NCBI GenBank assembly: GCA_030588285.1
Contig: JAUUYK010000023.1
Location: 1-9,560 of the forward strand
Source: Kiritimatiellales bacterium
Lineage (GTDB): Bacteria; Verrucomicrobiota; Kiritimatiellia; Kiritimatiellales; Pontiellaceae
Length of the DNA: 9,560 nucleotides
Direction: 5' to 3'
The position numbers were made by a program, and so were the translations under genes. Below the pieces are notes generated by a model. It did no database searches. It was not told where the DNA came from and saw only the letters and a list, made by a program, of their open reading frames with translations. Positions 7,557 to 9,560 of the stretch are shown here, in pieces (positions within the stretch are counted from its first letter, which is position 1; each line of letters opens with the position of its first letter).

Positions 7557-8639
7557 TTAGGAAAAATCTTCCCGCCGAATACAGCAATAGTCGATAATCC
7601 CCGAAATCGTATGGGCCGCAACCCCGCGCCAGAAGATTTGCCATTGCCCAATCGCATGATGCCCATCCGCTTGTTTATGATACCACGCGTTAAACGGATT
7701 CGATACATTCGACCGCCAAAAGAGCATTTCATGGTTTTGGCATACCTCGCGCCACAGCTCCATCGCCACGCCTTCTCCGCGCGCTTCGCGCCCGACCGCG
7801 AATTTGGAGAGGTAGTGTCCGGCAGGATGTTTTTCGAGCAAGACCACACCGCGATAATCTTTTTCCAGATAGATATCGCTGACGTTATCTAGAAAATCGA
7901 CGTTGATTAAATCGCGCGAAAAACTCGATTCTAATAAGGACAGCAAACGCGGCCGATCGATTTCTTCGCTTCCGTTGAAATGCTGAATTACACTCCCCCG
8001 CCGAAATAGAGTTCCCGCACCTTTTACCGTGAAAATTTCTTTCAGCAGATTCATCGGCGACGTGACAGAAAGATGAACACTGGGGCGTTGTTCCAACAGG
8101 TCGCGGCCCAGCGCAAGATAATCGAAGCTCACGGTTTCCAGCGGAATAAAATTTTCCTTCTGCGTATAAACATACGGTTGCAGCACGCCGTCCTCGCTCT
8201 TCAGTCCTCCGGCCGCTCGGATGAAATGTACCCGTTGAGCCGTGGCGGGCAACAGTTTTAGCAACGCACTTTCTAACGATTCTTCCTCGGCAACTAGCAC
8301 CGGAACTCGTTCCAGATTGCGGGCCTTCAAAATAAAATCGCCGACGAAAGCTTGATCCAGCGAATGGAAATCAAAAATGGCCTCTCCCGACAGGGCCTGC
8401 TGCATCGCGGCCGCCTGCTCGCCACAAAGTAGAATGGCCGGAACCAGCTCCAAGCGAAGCAGAAAATGGAGGTCAAATGCCAGAATCTCAACCGCCGCCT
8501 CGATACTTTCGAGATCGGGGCACAACAACGCAAAGCAGGCCGACGGATCCGACTGGAACTTATCGAGATAAAACTCGTATTCATCCCGTCGCCCAATGCC
8601 ATCGAGAAACAGTTGTATGGTTTTATTTAACGTGGTCAC
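7557..8639 (-). CDS. N-acetylglutamate synthase-like protein (degenerate kinase + GNAT)
   Basis: The C-terminal half matches the acetyltransferase domain of vertebrate-type NAGS and of bifunctional NAGS/NAG-kinase proteins, which make N-acetylglutamate from glutamate and acetyl-CoA, the first step of arginine synthesis. Visible hallmarks, numbered from the GTG at 8639, are VKGAGTLFRRG (about 205-214), YLSKFAVGREARGEGVAMEL with the acetyl-CoA loop RxxGxA (287-292), LFWRSNVSNPFNAWYHKQADG's core FWRS...NPFNAWY (about 307-320), and IFWRG (335-339). The N-terminal part (about 1-195) lines up with the amino-acid-kinase domain but is short. Where NAG kinases have KxGG it reads FALLCPD, and the second glycine pair is CGEQ, so kinase activity is unlikely. 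The longer frame starts with GTG at 8666, inside a tandem repeat. The GTG at 8639 gives a family-like start (MTTLNKTIQLFL). Neither start has a clear Shine-Dalgarno. It lies about 100 bp after def and ends before a terminator. The fold is fairly sure; the in vivo role is inferred. Confidence 0.82.
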   Translation of the reverse strand: MTTLNKTIQLFLDGIGRRDEYEFYLDKFQSDPSACFALLCPDLESIEAAVEILAFDLHFLLRLELVPAILLCGEQAAAMQQALSGEAIFDFHSLDQAFVGDFILKARNLERVPVLVAEEESLESALLKLLPATAQRVHFIRAAGGLKSEDGVLQPYVYTQKENFIPLETVSFDYLALGRDLLEQRPSVHLSVTSPMNLLKEIFTVKGAGTLFRRGSVIQHFNGSEEIDRPRLLSLLESSFSRDLINVDFLDNVSDIYLEKDYRGVVLLEKHPAGHYLSKFAVGREARGEGVAMELWREVCQNHEMLFWRSNVSNPFNAWYHKQADGHHAIGQWQIFWRGVAAHTISGIIDYCCIRREDFS

Positions 8640-8653
8640 GGCGTATATTAAGC

Positions 8654-8683
8654 CACAGATCAACACGGATTTACACGGATTTC
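8654..8683. repeat. Three tandem 10-bp CACRGAT units
   Basis: Three consecutive 10-bp units occur on the plus strand: CACAGATCAA, CACGGATTTA and CACGGATTTC. The phasing matches one helical turn. Similar CACGGAT / ATCCGTG iterations are, from memory, common dispersed intergenic repeats in environmental bacterial genomes, including PVC and related groups. It sits between def and the NAGS-like gene and overlaps the longer possible start (GTG 8666) of the latter. Confidence 0.6.
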
Positions 8684-8684
8684 C

Positions 8685-8702
8685 CCGTATTAAAAAATAC
8701 GG
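8685..8702. repeat. Palindrome CCGTATT-AAAA-AATACGG
   Basis: A perfect 7-bp inverted repeat with a 4-nt A loop begins 1 bp after the tandem 10-bp units. No T run follows on either strand (the minus side continues with GGGAAATCC), so it is not a standard terminator. It may belong to the same repeat element as the CACGGAT units. Confidence 0.6.
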
Positions 8703-8739
8703 TGCTTAAATAATGCGCCATCCATCATCCGTTTTCCCG

Positions 8740-9291
8740 TTAAAGCAGCTTCTTCGTCTCTTTTACCAAGCGCTTGAGCTTTCCGCGGAGAGCCACTTTT
8801 TTGACGTGCGACATGCGATCGACGAGCAGGATGCCATCGAGATGGTCCAGTTCGTGTTGAATGGCGCGGGCGAGCAGGCCTTTTGCGTGGATCGTTCGGG
8901 GGATTCCATCGAGGTCGATGTACTCGGCATCCACTTCGTACCATCGCTCCACGTTGGCAAAGATTTCTGGAAAACTAAGGCAGCCCTCCGGCCCCACCTG
9001 CACCTCATCGCCATATCCCGTGATTTTAGGATTTATAAAAACGAGCGGCATTTCTACCGTTGGATTTTCGCGTTCGCCGTCATCGCCCACATCGCCATCA
9101 GCCGAAATATCAACAATAAATAGGCGTTCGGTGCGGCCCACCTGCTCCGCCGCCAGGCCCACGCCTTTTTCGGCATACATGGTATCGAACATTTCCTTCA
9201 CCAAAATATGAATCTCCTCATTCACATTCATCACGTCCAACGCTTTTTTGCGCAGAACAGGGTTTCCATAGGTACAAATAAGTAAGCTCAT
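8740..9291 (-). CDS. def: Peptide deformylase
   Basis: Metalloenzyme that removes the formyl group from the initiator methionine of nascent proteins at the ribosome exit. All three family motifs are present in the 183 residues: motif 1 GVGLAAEQ (43-50), motif 2 EGCLS (102-106) and motif 3 QHELDH (145-150). The metal ligands are Cys104, His146 and His150, with Glu147 as the catalytic base. The N-terminus (ICTYGNPVLRKKA) is typical of the family. An acidic, Gly/Asp-rich insertion sits at about 63-77 (SADGDVGDDGEREN), between the strand after motif 1 and the next beta strand. The ATG at 9291 is the only sensible start; no clear Shine-Dalgarno precedes it. It diverges from the B12/radical SAM gene across 81 bp, and it may be cotranscribed with the NAGS-like gene, although the roughly 100-bp gap holds a repeat. 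The usual partner fmt is not adjacent. Confidence 0.97.
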   Translation of the reverse strand: MSLLICTYGNPVLRKKALDVMNVNEEIHILVKEMFDTMYAEKGVGLAAEQVGRTERLFIVDISADGDVGDDGERENPTVEMPLVFINPKITGYGDEVQVGPEGCLSFPEIFANVERWYEVDAEYIDLDGIPRTIHAKGLLARAIQHELDHLDGILLVDRMSHVKKVALRGKLKRLVKETKKLL

Positions 9292-9372
9292 AGGTGTTAG
9301 GTTTTCGTTAAGTTCGGATGTATTGTCAATTGAAATTGAGTAGACTCCTTGTTCGCGCTATACCCTTGCCCC
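9292..9372. promoter_or_regulatory. Divergent promoter region, def / radical SAM gene
   Basis: Eighty-one bases separate the two divergent starts. On the plus strand, TTGAGT (9336-9341) and TATACC (9359-9364) are 17 nt apart and resemble a sigma70 promoter. On the minus strand a perfect TTGACA (9329-9324) points toward def, but the hexamer at the right spacing (GAAAAC) is poor. These are visual matches only. Confidence 0.35.
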
Positions 9373-9560
9373 ATGGATATCCCCCGATCAACTCCTATTA
9401 TTTTAGCCGCGTTCAACGCACGTTATGCACATACCTCTTTCGGCGCGCGCTATCTGCTCGCCAATATGGGCGACCTGCAGGAACAGGCCGAGTTGCTTGA
9501 ATTCGACCTTCAGGTGCAACCGCGCGTGGCCGTTGAAAAAATACTGGAGAACTCCCCGCA
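9373..9560 (+). CDS. B12-binding-domain radical SAM protein (5' part)
   Basis: Only the first 62 codons are in the window. They read as the start of a cobalamin-binding-domain radical SAM protein: IILAAFNARYAHTSFGARYL followed by LANMGDLQEQAELLEFDLQV matches the N-terminal B12-binding strand-helix unit of the group in which a short strand leads into NARYxHxSxGxRYLxANM. The CxxxCxxC cluster motif would lie downstream of the window, so radical SAM activity cannot be confirmed here, and the substrate is unknown. The ATG at 9373 is the first start in this frame; no Shine-Dalgarno precedes it, and a possible -10 box ends only 8 nt upstream. It is the only plus-strand gene and diverges from def. 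Family assignment rests on pattern memory of the N-terminus. Confidence 0.7.
   Translation, partial: MDIPRSTPIILAAFNARYAHTSFGARYLLANMGDLQEQAELLEFDLQVQPRVAVEKILENSP

Noticed and set aside
8640..8666. GTG start for the NAGS-like gene at 8666
   Set aside because: It lies inside the 10-bp tandem repeat and adds residues with no family counterpart; the GTG at 8639 fits better, though no start has a clear ribosome site.
8654..8702. CRISPR-like array or intrinsic terminator
   Set aside because: Units are 10 bp with no spacers, and the hairpin lacks a T run on either strand.

Overview
The window is bacterial chromosome carrying mostly core genes. Eight of the nine genes are on the minus strand. The gene set is ordinary translation, transcription, lipoprotein and arginine-pathway housekeeping. 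Several details suggest a PVC-type bacterium, possibly Kiritimatiellota: an N-acetylglutamate synthase with a vertebrate-like acetyltransferase domain, an nrdR-unknown-lnt-prfB gene string, weak or absent Shine-Dalgarno sequences at several starts, and an intergenic CACGGAT-type 10-bp repeat. That placement is inference from memory of such genomes and is only moderately secure.

Layout, read right to left in the direction of minus-strand transcription. At 9373 a plus-strand gene for a B12-binding/radical SAM protein begins and runs off the window. It diverges from def (peptide deformylase, 8740-9291). About 100 bp further on, past a small tandem repeat and a palindrome, lies a NAGS-like gene (7557-8639) with a shortened, degenerate amino-acid-kinase region fused to an intact-looking GNAT domain. 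A clear intrinsic terminator (7341-7368) separates it from nusA-infB (7283 to 4009), which overlap by ATGA. infB ends at a strong intrinsic terminator (3919-3953). A roughly 175-nt island with no convincing gene follows, then a second intrinsic terminator (3711-3744).

The last unit is nrdR, a 225-codon gene I do not recognise, lnt and prfB (3647 to 1). nrdR and the unknown gene overlap by ATGA, and the next two gaps are 22 and 32 nt, so this is probably one operon. prfB is cut by the window start after 265 codons. It reads straight through the place where most bacterial prfB genes have a programmed +1 frameshift.

Functionally, nusA/infB/prfB/def cover transcription elongation, translation initiation, termination and nascent-chain deformylation. 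lnt finishes lipoprotein acylation, nrdR represses ribonucleotide reductase genes, and the NAGS-like gene would open arginine biosynthesis. I see no defence system, mobile element, CRISPR array, tRNA or rRNA. The least explained pieces are the unknown operon gene, the structured island between two terminators, the degenerate kinase half of the NAGS-like protein and the 10-bp repeat.
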